In this document: positions 32,296 through 44,691 of the stretch, one piece after another | Layout of the letters: the number at the start of each line of letters is the position of its first letter | Position numbering within the stretch: position 1 is the stretch's first letter | NCBI RefSeq assembly: GCF_033958435.1 | Contig: NC_134147.1 | Location: 50,214,001 to 50,278,000 of the forward strand | Length of the DNA: 64,000 bases | Origin: Carettochelys insculpta | Lineage: Eukaryota > Chordata > Testudines > Carettochelyidae | Reading direction: 5' to 3' | Program-made: the position numbers and the translations under genes | Notes under the pieces: generated by a model | Seen by the model: only the letters and a program-made list of their open reading frames with translations | What the model was told of the DNA's origin: nothing | The model's database searches: none

Positions 32296-33712
32296 AGACA
32301 TTTATATTGGCAGAACCGGTAAAGCTGTCTTGCCTTGACAAGCCCTAAATTAAAGAGGCTGTCAGAAAAAAAGATGTGCCTCTTTAAAATGAAAGTGTGA
32401 TGGGACCACTAATTTGAAGGACTTTCAATGAAAATCTTATGAAGCCAGCTGGATGGAAGTGAAGTAGTGCAATAAAGGGCAATGGCTAGGATGGCAGTGA
32501 AGCCTATTCCGGCATTCTCTTATAAGGATCAGTATACCAGAGAATCTCTGGACAGAAATTCCATGTTTGAACAAAAAAAATGGCAGTAGGAATATACTGC
32601 CAACTGCTTGACCAAGCTGGTGGTGATGACTGAAATGCCAAGGAAAATCAGAAAGGCCACAAATGAGAGAAAATACAATAATGTGAGATTTCAGTTATAC
32701 TCATGTTAAATGTGTGTACATCGTCTCAAAAGGATGTGAACAAAATTTTAGCTGCCCTAAATGACTCCTTTTTGCAGCAGCTTGTGTTGAAACCCACAAA
32801 GGGAGAAGAAATTCTTGATTTAGTCTTAAGTGGAGCATTTGAGCTGATCAAAAAGTTACTGAATCACTCAATCATAGTAACTATAACGTAATTAAATTTA
32901 ATATCCTGGTAAAGGAAACATGCCAAATAAATTCATGACAGCAGCATTTAACATGGGGGAAAGGAAATGCAAAAAAAGAAAATGTAAATTAAAACAAGCT
33001 GCCACAAGAATAAAATGCCTGCAAATTGCACGGAGAATTAAAAACATATTAGTGGTTCAAACTAAATGCATATCCCAAATCTGAAAGTGGTAAGAGGATC
33101 AAATTATTCCACTTTAGCTAAATGGACTAAGTCAGGGGCAAAAAGCCATCCTTCAAAAATGGCAATCAAACCCTAGTGAGAAAAACTGAAAGACACAAAC
33201 TCTGGTGAGTCAAGTGTAATGTGTAAGTCATGCCAGGAAACAATCTGAAGAGCAACTAGCTAAAAAATTAACCACAAAAAAAAAAAAAAAAAAACAAAGT
33301 GCCTCAAAAGCAGAAAGCCTGCCAAACAGTAAAGCCACTAGACAAGTTGCTAATAGGGTCTCATGGAAGTCAAGGCCATTTCACAGAAACAAAACAAATT
33401 CTTTATATTCGTCTTCACTGAAGACATGGAGGAGATCCCCACACCTGAGAATTCTTTTTAAATGACAAATCTGAGAAAATGCCTTGACTGAAGTTTCAGT
33501 AGCAGAGGTTCTGGAACAAACACTACGCAGAGTAAATACCATCTGGCTCAGAGACAAGAGTTCTGAAGGAATTTAAATATGAAATTGCTGAACTTCTAAA
33601 AGTGATACGTAAGTGATCACTTAAACCAGCCGCTATACAACATGTAGCTCCCACCCCCCTTAAAAAAAAAAAAAAAGTCTTCAGGGTAAAAAGTGTAACT
33701 GGGTTCAAAACA

Positions 33713-33962
33713 TACTTGCCTTAATCTAATTCTTGACCTTCCCCCCCACTTCTACCCCTCCACTCTCTGATTTGCTCACCTTGATCTTTTTTTTTCCTGA
33801 TTTGTCCTCCTTGATTACTGTTTTTGGATCTCTGTGCCTTAAGTACCGAGTCTGTTCTGGTGTGGCTATGGTCTGAAGAAGTGGGTCTGTCCCACGAAAG
33901 CTCATCACCTAATAAATTATTTTGTTAGTCTTTAAAGTGCTACTTGACTGCCTTTTTGTTTT
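33713..33962 (+). mobile_element. Penelope-like insertion with intact hammerhead core
   Basis: Inserted in the LINE with an 11-bp duplication, GGGTTCAAAAC (33702-33712) and GGGTTCAAAGC (33963-33973). Carries the longer 5' region of the family (CTGATTTGCTCACCTTGATC, CTGATTTGTCCTCCTTGATT) before the hammerhead module, then AATAAATTATTTTGTTAGTC. It ends at a TTTTTGTTTTG tract, so the usual ACACGGCT end is missing. Confidence 0.75.
33873..33900 (+). ncRNA. Hammerhead ribozyme core, best preserved in the window
   Basis: CTGAAGA (33873-33879, matches CUGANGA), stem II GTGGG (33881-33885) and CCCAC (33891-33895) around TCTGT, then GAAA (33896-33899). The following GCTCATCACC lacks the pairing that closes stem III in the GCTTATGC/GCTCATGC copies, so the catalytic fold may be incomplete. 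In Penelope-like elements such ribozymes self-cleave the transcript. Confidence 0.65.
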
Positions 33963-34225
33963 GGGTTCAAAGCAGAATTAGAGAAGTTCAAAGAAGACAG
34001 CACCATCAACATCTATTAGCCAAGATGGTGAACGACGAAACCCAATAGCCTAGCTGCCCTTAAATTTCCAACTCTGAGAATCTTAGACTGAGCAACAGGG
34101 GATGGATCACTTGATTTAGAGAGAAGGAACACAAGAGGACAGTTGCATCTGGGAATTGCTGCTGGGAGAGTAAAGGACACAGGACTGCATGGATGATTGG
34201 TCTGACCTAGTCTGACCATTCTCAT

Positions 34226-34755
34226 GTTCAGCATCACAATTCCAGGAGAATCCAAGCAGACTACATGAAATCACAGGGTGTCACTGAATATAAACTAGAA
34301 TCAGCAGAATTCACTGGCACTGAGCACTCTACAGTGATTAGGGAAAGCATCCAGGAATTAACTTGCCAGGAAATGACTATAACCAGTAAACACCAGTCCT
34401 GCCACTGCAAAGGATTTCTTGATCCTGGTAAGGTCTCCACACGTCATGTCTGGCTCCATGTCCTTTATATATCTATGTGACAATCTACAGAACACTGAAT
34501 GCCTTGACACTCCCAGTAAGGGCAAACAAAATGGCTCAAGTGCTGATTCTGACAGATTTCCAGGGTGGATTGTCCAAATCAAGGCAATCGAAATCAAGAT
34601 TTAAAAATCACAAAAACCCCCGCAATGATTAAATTGCATCTCCTACTGATACTTTATATATTTCTTCGAAAAATGGTGTGAATCTCATCACTAAAACATG
34701 TTACTTCCCAGCTGTTTTATTTAAAATTTCATTAACACATGAGTTCTCAGAACAC
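34226..34755. other. Unassigned, possible end of an old hAT-like element
   Basis: No gene. From about 34550 the text (CCAGGGTGGATTGTCC, then GATTTAAAAATCACAAAAACCC) resembles a family with TGATTTAAATCA-rich ends; similar GATTTAAATA words recur at 36210-36290. If real, the element would span to about 36300 and contain the 34759 MITE. Weakly supported. Confidence 0.3.
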
Positions 34756-34758
34756 TAA

Positions 34759-35151
34759 GGCTGTGTCTACACTAGCCCAAAACTTTGAAATGGCCATTTC
34801 AAAGTTTACTAGTGAAGCACTGAAACACACATTCAGTGCCTCATTAGAATGCCAGCAGCGCGGCACTTTGAAATTGACACGACTCACCGCCACGCAGCTC
34901 CTTTTCGAAAGGACACGAGCAACTTTGAAATCCCTTTATTCCAGTCTGCTGTTAGGAATAAGGTGATTTCAAAGTTGCTGCGCTCCTTTCAAAAAGGACC
35001 CCCGTCTGGAGGAGCCACATCAATTTTGAAGTGCCGCGGCTGCAGGCATTCTAATCAGGCGCTGAATACGTATTTCAGAGCTTCATTAGTAAATTTCAAA
35101 ATGGCCATTTGTATGGCCATTTCAAAGTTCTGGGCTAGTGTAGACACAGCC
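34759..35151. mobile_element. Harbinger-type MITE with perfect 20-bp TIRs
   Basis: The first and last 20 bp are exact inverted repeats (GGCTGTGTCTACACTAGCCC). TAA flanks both sides (34756-34758 and 35152-35154). Inner arms remain partly palindromic (TTTGAAATGGCCATTTCAAA near the left, matching sequence near the right). The core GTGTCTACAC is shared with the ends of the 4.1-8.1 kb Harbinger transposon. 393 bp, no coding capacity. Confidence 0.88.
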
Positions 35152-35154
35152 TAA

Positions 35155-36861
35155 ATGCACAGTGTCCTTAAAACATCTACAACTAGCTCTCATCTTTACC
35201 ACTCCCACTGCCATTTTGATGCAGATCTGATTCTTAGTTACCAAAAAGCTAAGACTGACTGTGTTTAGACTGCACTTAATTTTAGATTAAGCCCCACTGA
35301 AACAAGTATAGGACAGGGTTTCCTTTGGAAAACTGAGTTATGCTGAAGTAAATAGGGAATAGACTTACGGCATCACCATTATGGTCTGTGACCAAAATGT
35401 TCCAAAAGAAGGGACATGTATTATGTACTATATAAAAAGAGGATGTCAATGGCAATTGGCAACTTCAGACTTCTCTTACTGCAGCTTTCTGTATTTTATA
35501 CTTGGGTGATAGATTCTAAACCTAGTCAACTAATTAACCAAGCCAAAAGAATAGCTAACCAGCTTGGGAGTTTACTTGTTAAATCACACATACTAAAAAG
35601 CACAGAGACGGTCTCTAGGAATGATGCATTGCGAAGTTGATCCAGATTGTTCTTCACATACATCCACAACTTCATAGACATCATTTTCTCCCAATAAGCA
35701 GTATTCCTTCTGTTTCATTCTTGCAACTAGGCCGTACATCATCATCTTGCACAGCTTAAACTTGACATTTTCCTTTTCTATCCAGGGAATGAATGTCTTC
35801 AAAATATTCCCAAATAGAGTCTCTCACACCCAGCGTAGAGGTATATAGGAAGAGGTGTTTGTGCTAAATAATGTTGTCCCCTTTTTCTTTCCAGTCTTCT
35901 CCACTATTCTTTTTTATACTGCCTCCATCCTCTCATCTATTGAGTCTACCTTTAGATAATGTCTTTAACTGTTACGCTTGGCTGAGGTCCTCCACCATGT
36001 AAGCACAGAACAAAACCAACCCTACCCAGCCTACGTATGTCTTTGCACTTTAGTCTGCTGATAAACAGGAATTGAAGACCCAAAACTTTCAAGAAGCAAG
36101 AGCTATTTGTTAGGGTAGGACAGACTAGAGCCATTAATTTATTTTCATGAGACTACATGTAAATATGTTTGTGATATTGAACTGTAAATTATTTCTGAAT
36201 GAGCAATTTAGTATTTTATTGATTAAAACAATTGATTTAAATAACAGAAAATTGATTTAAATAAAAATCTGTTTAAATAATTTATTGTTAGCTAACCTGG
36301 GGGTTTCAAAGATAGACATTGCATCAGCCAGGTGTACAGGAAGCAGCTGGGAAAGGGAAGCTGACACGGAGAGGCTCTCAGAACAAGTTTGTTTCAGGAA
36401 TGCTATAGAAAGGACAGACAGGAAGAACAGATACTTTAGAGACAGAACAAGCCTCATCTGCTTCAGCAAATCTTTGTACTAGGGCTCCGGACCTGGCCAT
36501 TCTCCCAGAGATGACGCAACCCTTAGGAACAAGGTCTGAGCCAGAGACAAGTATTCACAGCCGATGCAGATGGCAAGACAGCCAAGGATCTCCAATCAAA
36601 ACATGCCTGACAATCCAAACATGCATCTGACAGCCCCACTGGATGCAATGTAGAAAAGAATCCTCCATTTCAGAGAAAGGAAAAGGGACCCTGTGGCAGG
36701 GAGGGAGAGAATGATAAAAACGCTAACTAAAATTTCCTTTGGTAATACTAGAGTTCATTCTGCAACTCACTAGAGAATGCAGACTGGCAAGAAACTGACC
36801 TACTGTTCAAAGTCTCAAAATCCAAGCTCCTGATCTCTCTGTAATCTACTCTCTTGCCAGT
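35155..36861. other. Interval without recognised gene
   Basis: Mostly AT-rich. A short minus frame at 35802-35593 (WIEKENVKFKLCKMMM) looks a little like a BED-finger start and could belong to a decayed hAT element, but this is too short to claim. GATTTAAATA words cluster at 36210-36290. The rest is unassigned. Confidence 0.3.
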
Positions 36862-37475
36862 GCAAGACTAAACTCTCCGCACACATACAGCAGCTTTACT
36901 CTGGCTGGTAAATTAAGCATCATTTGAAGGCACCTGAACAATATTAATGAACCCTGCCTCAGAAGAATTTTAAATATCTCTTGGGAGGATGGGCACATGA
37001 ACACTAGCGTCTTGGAAGAGTCAAACATGACCAGTATAGAAGCCATTATCATTCATCAACAACTTCGTTGGACTGTTCACGTGGTTCAGATGTCTGATCA
37101 GCACCTCCCAAAACGATTGTTTTTCAAATTGGAGGAAGGACAAAGGAGCCTTGGGGGCCAGCAGAAGCAATAAGAATGTGCTAAAGGCACACATGGAAAA
37201 GTGCAGCATTGGTGTTGACACTTGTGAGAACCTTGGTGAACAGTAATATGTGAAGGGGTGGTACAAACTGAGAGGTCCCACTGCAGTGCAGGTGAAGAGA
37301 GGAAGAGAAGAAGAAAAAGAATCAAAAAACTGCCCCACACCTCTCCAACAGCTACTAATACCTGACTCTTCTGTGATAAGATCTGCGGCTCCAGAACTGG
37401 GCTGATTGGCCACCAATGGACTCAAATAGGAAGGCGACATGAAGAACCCCTAGTCATTATCATATGACCACCAAG
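36862..37475 (+). mobile_element. RT-LINE C-terminal fragment, sister of the 44.7-kb copy
   Basis: The plus strand encodes LRRILNISWEDGHMNTSVLEE, then ESNMTSIEAIIIHQQLRW and VQMSDQHLPKRLFF in broken frames. The same order is in the minus-strand ORF at 45453-44896, and the 3' UTRs also match (TCTGCGGCTCCAGAACTGGG at 37382 versus its relative near 44755). So both are copies of one non-LTR family, in opposite orientation. Confidence 0.75.
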
Positions 37476-38470
37476 AATCAGAAATCAGAAAACTCTACAG
37501 ACACACAGCACAGGAACCACAGCAACACAATACAGTGTGGCTATTATGGAGCAGTGGCTGCCACTCTCCAAAGTTAAGATTCAATCTCTCTTTCCACTGT
37601 GACTCTCCCCCAGTAAAAGCACCAACTGTCCTTTCTAACAGCAACCTGCACATTTAAAAAATATGGTGAAAGGGAAAACAGATATTAATCTTAGTTTGAG
37701 TGTTAACTCGAACGCTAAAAACCAACCTGTCAAAGATACTCCAAATGGGGGTAAGATGAACAATCTGTTTTGTGTTAAGTGCACAGTAAGAGACGGCATA
37801 TGTTGAAAACCATATTCAGAAGTTATGAAATTGCAAAAAAAAAATCCATGAACTTCCCACATCTGTAACATCACCACATTCAGTATGCATGTTCTAAAGC
37901 ACCACAGCTGCAGCTGCAACACAATGGAAGGGGTTTGATAGTGTCCTAGTAAATCCACTCTATAGGAAGGTGGTAGATAGAATTACTGTGTTGACCTCCC
38001 ATCAATCAGCTGGTGTTCATATCAGAGTGGTGATGGTGACAACTTCATACAGGTGTAAATTTTCATACCCCAAGGGATGCAGTTAGGTTAGCCTAAGTAA
38101 CGGGGCAGCAACCCCCAGCACAGGTGCCAAGAGTGGCACCCAGGCTGATTTTTGTCGGCACACAAGGCGGGAGCTCAGTCCCATTCCTTCCCCCCCTCAC
38201 ATGCAGCCAGGAGCTTACTTAAAGCCAGGCCGCCTGTGGATTAACAAGACCAGCTAATGCTACTAACCACCACCTAAATGGTAAAGCGCTGCACCTTAAT
38301 TTATCAATAAAGCTGTTATAAGGAGGACTATTAGTGACTTTAAAAAGTATCACCCACACTAGGCCCTTACATAGAGGTCAAAAGATCAAATTTCAACACT
38401 CCACCTCAGAAAGGCTGCTGACTCCATCCATGAGGGAACAAACTGGGAATCACTTCCATTTTGCTAGGTA
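37476..38470. other. Interval with possible decayed MITE pieces
   Basis: No gene. 38100-38200 (GGGGCAGCAACCCCCAGCAC, GCCAAGAGTGGCACCC) resembles part of a non-autonomous DNA element known to me from reptile sequence, and 38075-38100 has GTTAGGTTAGCCTAAGT. Ends could not be defined. Confidence 0.3.
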
Positions 38471-38493
38471 TCCTAGGAAGGCTTACTTCTTCC

Positions 38494-38796
38494 CTACAGA
38501 ACCTCTCTAATGAAGCCCGAGCACAGATGCCACATCTGTTTTAAACCATGGAGTATCCAAACCATGAGGCAGATGGAGTCCAGGTTGCAATGGGCCACGG
38601 TCCCAAATGATGAGAAGGACAGAGAGGGAGAGTCATTGGCCTGCCTACCGAAAGACTCAGCAACATGGTGACCCAATGCTGCCATGGTCAAGCGGGTGCT
38701 GTGGATGAGTGCGACACCCCCCTGCTGGATCTCAACGACGACCTTGTGTACTAGAGGGGAAGGTGGAACCATATGCAGCAAGCAACTGCACCACAA
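38494..38796 (-). pseudogene. DIRS linker region preceding the recombinase
   Basis: A 100-codon open stretch with LLHMVPPSPLVHKVVVEIQQ, ALIHSTRLTMAALGHH and a later HCNLDSICLMVWIL. These match the order of conserved text between RNase H and recombinase in DIRS elements (a PPIPLI.KVL..I...A.VILIAP.WP type block followed by HPDL..L.L.AW). The 3.5-kb relic has the same block as PTPLVYKVLL. Function of the segment is not defined. Confidence 0.65.
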
Positions 38797-38976
38797 TATC
38801 TAGACCACATCTGCCACAATATTCCAACTGTGGCTCCAGAAGAAGAACTGGTGGCATTTCCTATTGATCCCTGTTACAAACAGGTACATATGGGAATGAC
38901 TCCACCTTTGGAAGATAGAGGGTGAAATCTGCTCTCAGGGACCACTTATGGCTGATGAATGAAGGGCTGAGATGGT

Positions 38977-39340
38977 TCAGTAGGCTGTTCTGTGCCCACT
39001 AGGTACAATGGCTAGAAGTTGATGCAATGAGGTATATAAAAGTTGCAAAGGCAAAGGGCTTCTACAGAGAGGCGCAAGAACCACTCTGTTTATACACAGC
39101 ATTGCTGTGGTCTTGTCTGTCAGTATGGACATGCACTTGCCCTGTAGTTGGCCAAGAAAGGTCTGAAAAGCAAGGGAAATTGCTCTGAGCTTTCTGATGC
39201 TGATGTGCAATGATAGATCTGACTGAACCACAGGCCCTGAGTTCTGGTGTTGCCCGGTGAGCCCCCAAGCCCACCTCTAATGTGCCTGTGAGAAAAAGAG
39301 AGAGGGTTGGCAACAGGCACTCACCTGAGACTGAAGCCAC
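38977..39340 (-). pseudogene. DIRS RNase H fragment
   Basis: The frame at 39231-38977 contains ISIRKLRAISLAFQTF (family HINLLELRAI.LAL), and SILTDKTTAMLCINR (family DNTTA..YIN). In RNase H these hold the catalytic Glu and the second Asp; here the Glu of LELRA is Lys (RKLRA) and Asp of TDN survives as TDK. It is therefore inactive. In DIRS elements RNase H removes the RNA template. Confidence 0.7.
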
Positions 39341-39406
39341 CAGTTGAATGATTAACTAGAGGTGGGGAGGGTGATTAGATTCTTCAGTGAGTCACTTTTG
39401 GGACTA

Positions 39407-41205
39407 TTTTATAGAATACTAGGACTGGAAGGGACCTCGAGAGGCCATCGAGTCCAGCCCCCTGCCCTCATGACAGGACCAAGTACTGTCTAAACCATCC
39501 CTGATAGACATCTAACCCGTTCTTAAATATCTCCAGAGATGGAGATTCCACAACCTCCCTTGGCAATTTATTCCAGTGTTTGACCACCCTGACAGTTAGG
39601 AACTTTTTCCTAATGTCCAAGTTAAACCTCTCTTGCGGCAGTTTAAGCCTATTGCCTCTTGTTCCATCCACAGAGGCCAAAAAGAACAAGTTTTCTCCTT
39701 ATGACACCCTTTTAGACACCTGAAGACTTATCGTGTTGCCCCTCAATCTTCCCTTTTCCAAACTAAACAAGCCCAATTCTTTCAGCCTCTCTTTATAGGT
39801 CACATTCTCTAGACCTTTAATCATTGTCACTCTTTTCTGGACCCTCGCACACATCTTTTTGAACTGGGGTGCCCAGAACTGGACACAATGCTCCAACTGA
39901 GGCCTAACCAGCACAGAGTAGAGTGGAAGAATGACTTCTCGTGTCTTGTTCACAACACACCTGTTAATATATCCCAGAATCATGTTTGCTTTTTCTGCTA
40001 CAGCATCACACTGTTGACTCATATTTAACTTGTGGTCCACTATAAGCCCTAGATCCCTTTCTGCTGTAGTTATTCCTAGATAATCTCTCCCCTTTCTGTA
40101 TATGTGAAATGATTGTTCCTTCCCAAGTGGAGCACTCTGCATTTGTCCTTATTAAAATTCATCCTGTTTACCTCAGACCATTTCTCCAATTTATCCAGAT
40201 CATTTTGAATTATGACCCTCTCTTCCAAAGCAGTTGCAACCCCTCCCAGCTCAGTATTATCTGCAAACAAAATAAGCATACTTTCTACGCGAATATCTAA
40301 ATCGTTGATGAAGATATTGAACAGAACCGGTCCTAAAACAGATCCCCTGTGGAACCCCACCTGTTATACTTTTCCAGCAGGACTGAGAACCATTAACTAC
40401 TACTCTGAGTACGGTTATTCAGCCAGTTATGCATCCACCTTATAGTAGTCTCATGTAAATTGTATTTGCCTAGTTTTTTTAATAATATCATGCAAGACTG
40501 TATCAAATGCTTTACTAAAGTCTAGATATACCACATCTACCGCTTCTCCCCTATCCACAAGGCTCGTTATCCTATCAAAGAAAGTTATCAGATTGGTTTG
40601 ACATAATTTGTTCTTTACAAATCCCTGGTGGCTGTTCCCTATCACCTTACCACCTTCCAAGTGCTTGCAGATGATTTCTTTAATTACCTGCTCCATTATC
40701 TTTCCTGGCACTGAAGTTAAGCTGTCTGGCCTGTAGTTTCCTGGGTTATTCTTATTCCCCTTTCTATAGATGGGCACTTTATTTGCCCTTTTCCATCTTC
40801 TGGAATCTCTCCTGTCTCATGATTTTCCAAAGATGACAGATAAAGGCTCATATACCTCCTCTATCAGCTCCTTGAGTATCCTAGGATGCATTTCATCATC
40901 AGGCCCTGGTGACTTGCAGACATCTAATTTTTTTAAGTGATTTTTAACTTTTATTTCAACTTCTAACCCTACCCCTTTCCCACTAGCATTCACTATGTTA
41001 GGCATTCCTTCCTCAGACTTCTCAGTGAAGATCAAAACAAAGAAGTCATTAAGCATCTCTGCCATTTCCAAGTGCCCCGTTACAGTTTCTCCCTCCTCAC
41101 TGAGCAATGGCCCTACCTTGTGCCTGGTCTTCCTCTTGTTTCTAATGTATTTATAAAAAGCCTTCTTGTTTCTCTGGCAAACCAGAGCAGTAGGGAGTAA
41201 AGGCA
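39407..41205 (-). mobile_element. CR1 LINE inserted in the DIRS relic
   Basis: Minus-strand CR1 with about 1.8 kb: RT N-terminal text at 41206-40817 ([38 protein letters not shown]), palm at 40777-40451 (SHQGFVKNKLCQTNL, VDVVYLDFSKAFDTV), catalytic box as FADN at 40360-40076 (LILFADNTELGG; family FADD), C-terminus to 39468 ([17 protein letters not shown]) and tail near 39407 (reverse of CTATAAAATAGTCCC-flanked TAGTATTCTAT). Frameshifted between blocks. The endonuclease is missing. Confidence 0.88.
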
Positions 41206-42172
41206 CAGCCTGGCGTGCTGTGTAAGTGTGGAGGCAGCCATGTGTCAGAGAAGTCTCATGAAGTTTCTTGCTATGGTGGTAAGGAATCTCTAGTGATTGC
41301 TGACGAGATCAGTGGTCATGTGAGAAACAGACTTGGACAGGTAGGCTCTTGACCATGTGGAGTCCAGGAGGGCCGATTTTTTGCATCAGGAACATCATGG
41401 ACTTCGATACATTCAGAATTAGCCTCAGTTCAGTGCAGGTGGCTCATGCCAGTTCAACATAATCTAGAACCTGATCCTCCGATTGGCCCTTGATGACACA
41501 GCTGCCCAAGCATGAGAACACTTGTACCCAATGTTTGCAAAGAAAGGATGCCACCACCAGCTTGCGCTTTGTGAATACACATGGGGCTGTAACAAGACCC
41601 AGTGGGAAGATGATGAAGTGGTAGTATCAGTTGTCAACGACAAATCTGAGGATCTGCCTGTGTGCTGGATGATTGAGATATGGAAATCATCCCCAATCCT
41701 TCAAATTGTGGGCAATGTACCACACCCCTGGATTTAGGGAAGGAACGATGATGGCCAGAGAGAGCATACAGAACTTGAGCCATCTTAAGAATGCACTGAG
41801 ATTTCGAAGCTCTAGAATGGGCCTGAGACAATCCTTGGCCTTGGGGATAAAGGAAGCCTCAGGAGAAGAAACCCCTGCCTCTGAATTCCTAATGAACGTC
41901 CTCTAGTGCCCTCCACATGAGAAACAACTGCAGCTACTGTATGAGAAGGATCCCTAAGGAGAGAGATATGGAAGATGAAGGCAGGAGGACAAAGAATTGG
42001 ATAGATCATACCCCCTCTACCAATCTCAGGACCTAGAGATCTGGGAAGATCTTGGCCCAGGCACAGAAGAGAGATAAGATGGATCCCAAATGGGGGAAAC
42101 ATCCAGGATTTAGGCTAGTTCTCCACCCCCAGGTGCACCTTCAAAGGCTCAGCTTGGGTCCAGAGAATGCGG

Positions 42173-42198
42173 GGAGGGGGGTGCCGGGGGGGGGGGAA
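42173..42198 (+). repeat. G-rich run
   Basis: GGGGAGGGGGGTGCC followed by eleven G. Four or more G-runs in 26 bp could form a quadruplex. Inside the DIRS relic, so probably incidental. Confidence 0.5.
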
Positions 42199-44691
42199 CG
42201 GACAACCACCTCCAGTTACTTCTGCTGCTGAGTTTATAGTCCTCCCATGAGAAAACAGGATAGAAACACACAACATGCTATAATTTAAAAGAACTTCCTC
42301 GGAGATGCAGGGACGTGAATGCCAAGCAATTTGAGGGTAGCCCAGGAGTCCTTTAGACTGTGCAGCATGGAACCTATCTGGGTGAAAACCAGTCTTGGAC
42401 AATTGACTGGGAGGTCCTGAAATGTCTTCTGGACTTCTGTTGAGAGCCCAGACATCCGCACCCACGAGATGTGGTACACTGATGATGAAAGTCATGGCCA
42501 CAGCCATCACAAGTCAGCCAACTGCAGGGCTGACTGGAGAATGGTGCAAGTCAGAGTTTTGCCCTCTTCCAGAACTACAGCAAACTTCTGTATGGGCTTG
42601 GCTGGGAGGAACTTCTGGAAATGGACCACGTGTTCCAAGACTTGTATCCACATCAGGTCAGTACTACCTGCTGGTTAGATATGCCGGACAGAAGTCCTAA
42701 GATCAAGTAACTATTTAGACTGAAAAGGTCCAGCTTTTTTGCCTCCTAGTTCTTCAGGGCTCACCCAGACTGGCCCAGCTACTCCTTGTGGTTGGCAGTA
42801 TCAACCACAAGGGACCCCAGGTGGGGATAAGAATGTGTTCCCTGGCTGTGAGATGGAAGTAGCGCCTCTCAAACCCTTTGGCCACTGGTGGCATTGAGGT
42901 CAGGGCTTGCCAGAGCACCTTTGTACTCATCTGGATCATCCTGATAAGCAGCAAAGCCATTCTGGGAAGACCATCAGGGCCAATATCTCCACCATAAGGT
43001 TCAATTCTTCCACCACCTCCTCAACAGGCACATTGAGGCTGTGGGCAACCTGAAGAAAATCTTGCTGTGCCTTACAGTCCACAGCTGGAAGAGACAATGA
43101 GGTGCCCGCTACTGCCTCATCAGGCCTGGAGGATGAAAAGGCTCTGGAAATAGTGTTTTCTTGGCAGTCAGGCTCCCTGGTGTCCTCAGAGACACTAGCT
43201 GTGAGAGGCGCTGGGGAATAGGGAAAGTGCTAGCACTAGTGTGCCTTCCTACTTTAACTGCACAGCATCAAGTTCAGGCCCTTTTTGGTAACTGGAGGCT
43301 ACTGACTGGCTGAAGGATGCTGGCAGGAAGGGGAAAACCACTGACAGCTCTTGATTCCTGACTAATGGTAGGGTGAAGGCATCCAGAAGGGCCATCGCAC
43401 TAGAACCTGCCATTATCCATACTGGTATTAGTAATGGGCACTACAGGACACCGATCACTCTACCTTGGACTCTGAGGTCTAGCTGGGGGCCAACCACAGA
43501 GGGGCAGTTCCCAACAGTGCCAATGAGCAGTGCCTCATTGTGGTGAGTTTGCTGTGGTGTCCTATGGGGGCTGGTGTGGCATTAACTCAGGCATCGGTGC
43601 TGCCATCATCAGTGCTGCTGAAGAAGCAGGCTGATTCGAAGGTGGTTCTATTTGGGAACCAGGGAGTGGGCAGGGAGTCAAAGGTGGTGCCATAAGGATT
43701 CCCAACAGAGCCAGAGATGGTGCTGTGTACTCCACTGCAGTCAGTCTTGGTGCCAGGTACAATGCACCATTCTGGCTCAATGCTCATAATTTAGCAGCTG
43801 CAGAATGAACCATAATGGCAATTAAGTCCCAAGCTGCCACAGGTGTCAGGTGTGGAGGGATGGTGCAGGTACTCCTCCAGCACTTCACAAATGTAACAGT
43901 CCAGTGAGACCAGCCTCAACACCCCCTTGGGGCTGGAATCCATGGTGCTGAGGCAGATGTGCCCTCTTTCTGGTGTCCCAATAAAAGATGGATCACGCTA
44001 AGGTGCTGGTTGGACTTCCGGGCAGGCCTTGTTTCTCAAGTGGCACCAGACAGTGCAAACAATGCTTTATCCAGGAACTGATCTTATGCAACAGAGCCAC
44101 GTCAGCATGCTTTGCAGCCCTCCTATCTTTGCACCAAAGCATCCCACGCCAAGGCTGCTGTGCTGTGCACCAAAGAGACAGACACCAGTTTCTCTACTGC
44201 AGATCAGAGCAGACTATGTAAACGAGTGTTTCAAGCACTGGTGTCTCACTCACTCAGTCTTCCGGATCTAAAACTCCTGCAGATGCTGCACTTGTCTCAT
44301 AATTAGCCCTCACCTAGGCATTTTAAGCAAGCAGCATTCATGTCCCTGTTGGGCATACTTGCCACAGGAGTCATAGTGCTTAAGCCCCTGCATAATCCAG
44401 AAGGGACAAAAAGAAAAAAGGAAACTTACTAAAGATATTAAGAGGCCAACTATTACAAAGTTAAACTATGTACAATAAGAACAGCTAAGGATACCTTGCA
44501 AAGCAAGGGACTGAATACTCCACCAACTATTGGTGGCAGTAGGAAGGAACTGCATGGGTTGTGGGTTGGCAGGGCTCTATATACAGTGCCATGAAGGCAC
44601 TGCTCCAGGGAACTCCACTGTCGATCCCAAGGGTACCATCGGGGGAAAAAGCCAGCTACACACTTCTTGGCTGTCACTCGATGTAAGGAGT

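Larger units (their letters stand above)
32690..34225 (+). mobile_element. CR1/L3-like LINE, split by a Penelope-like insertion
   Basis: The 32703-32891 frame (NDSFLQQLVLKPTKGEEILDL) fits the C-terminal part of a CR1-group endonuclease. It is followed by degraded linker and RT N-terminal text (VFTEDMEEIPTPENS near 33410-33455). After the insertion the 3' end resumes (ATGGATGATTGGTCTGACCT near 34180, family consensus GACCCAGTATGG-type tail). Stops are frequent. The RT core is deleted. Confidence 0.65.
38471..44690 (-). mobile_element. DIRS-like retrotransposon relic, split by a CR1
   Basis: Minus-strand order from right to left is gag (44690 to about 42000), RT (about 41900-41210), then after a CR1 insertion (39407-41205) RNase H (39340-38977) and the linker before the recombinase (38796-38494). 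Gag includes a Cys-rich stretch antisense to 44265-44395 and low-complexity text near 43960-43420. The right end (44460-44690) matches 14300-14500 inverted. It is the longest DIRS copy here but frameshifted throughout. Confidence 0.75.

Noticed and set aside
35593..35802. BED-type zinc finger
   Set aside because: WIEKENVKFKLCKMMM has too few of the expected Cys/His residues and no downstream hAT transposase.
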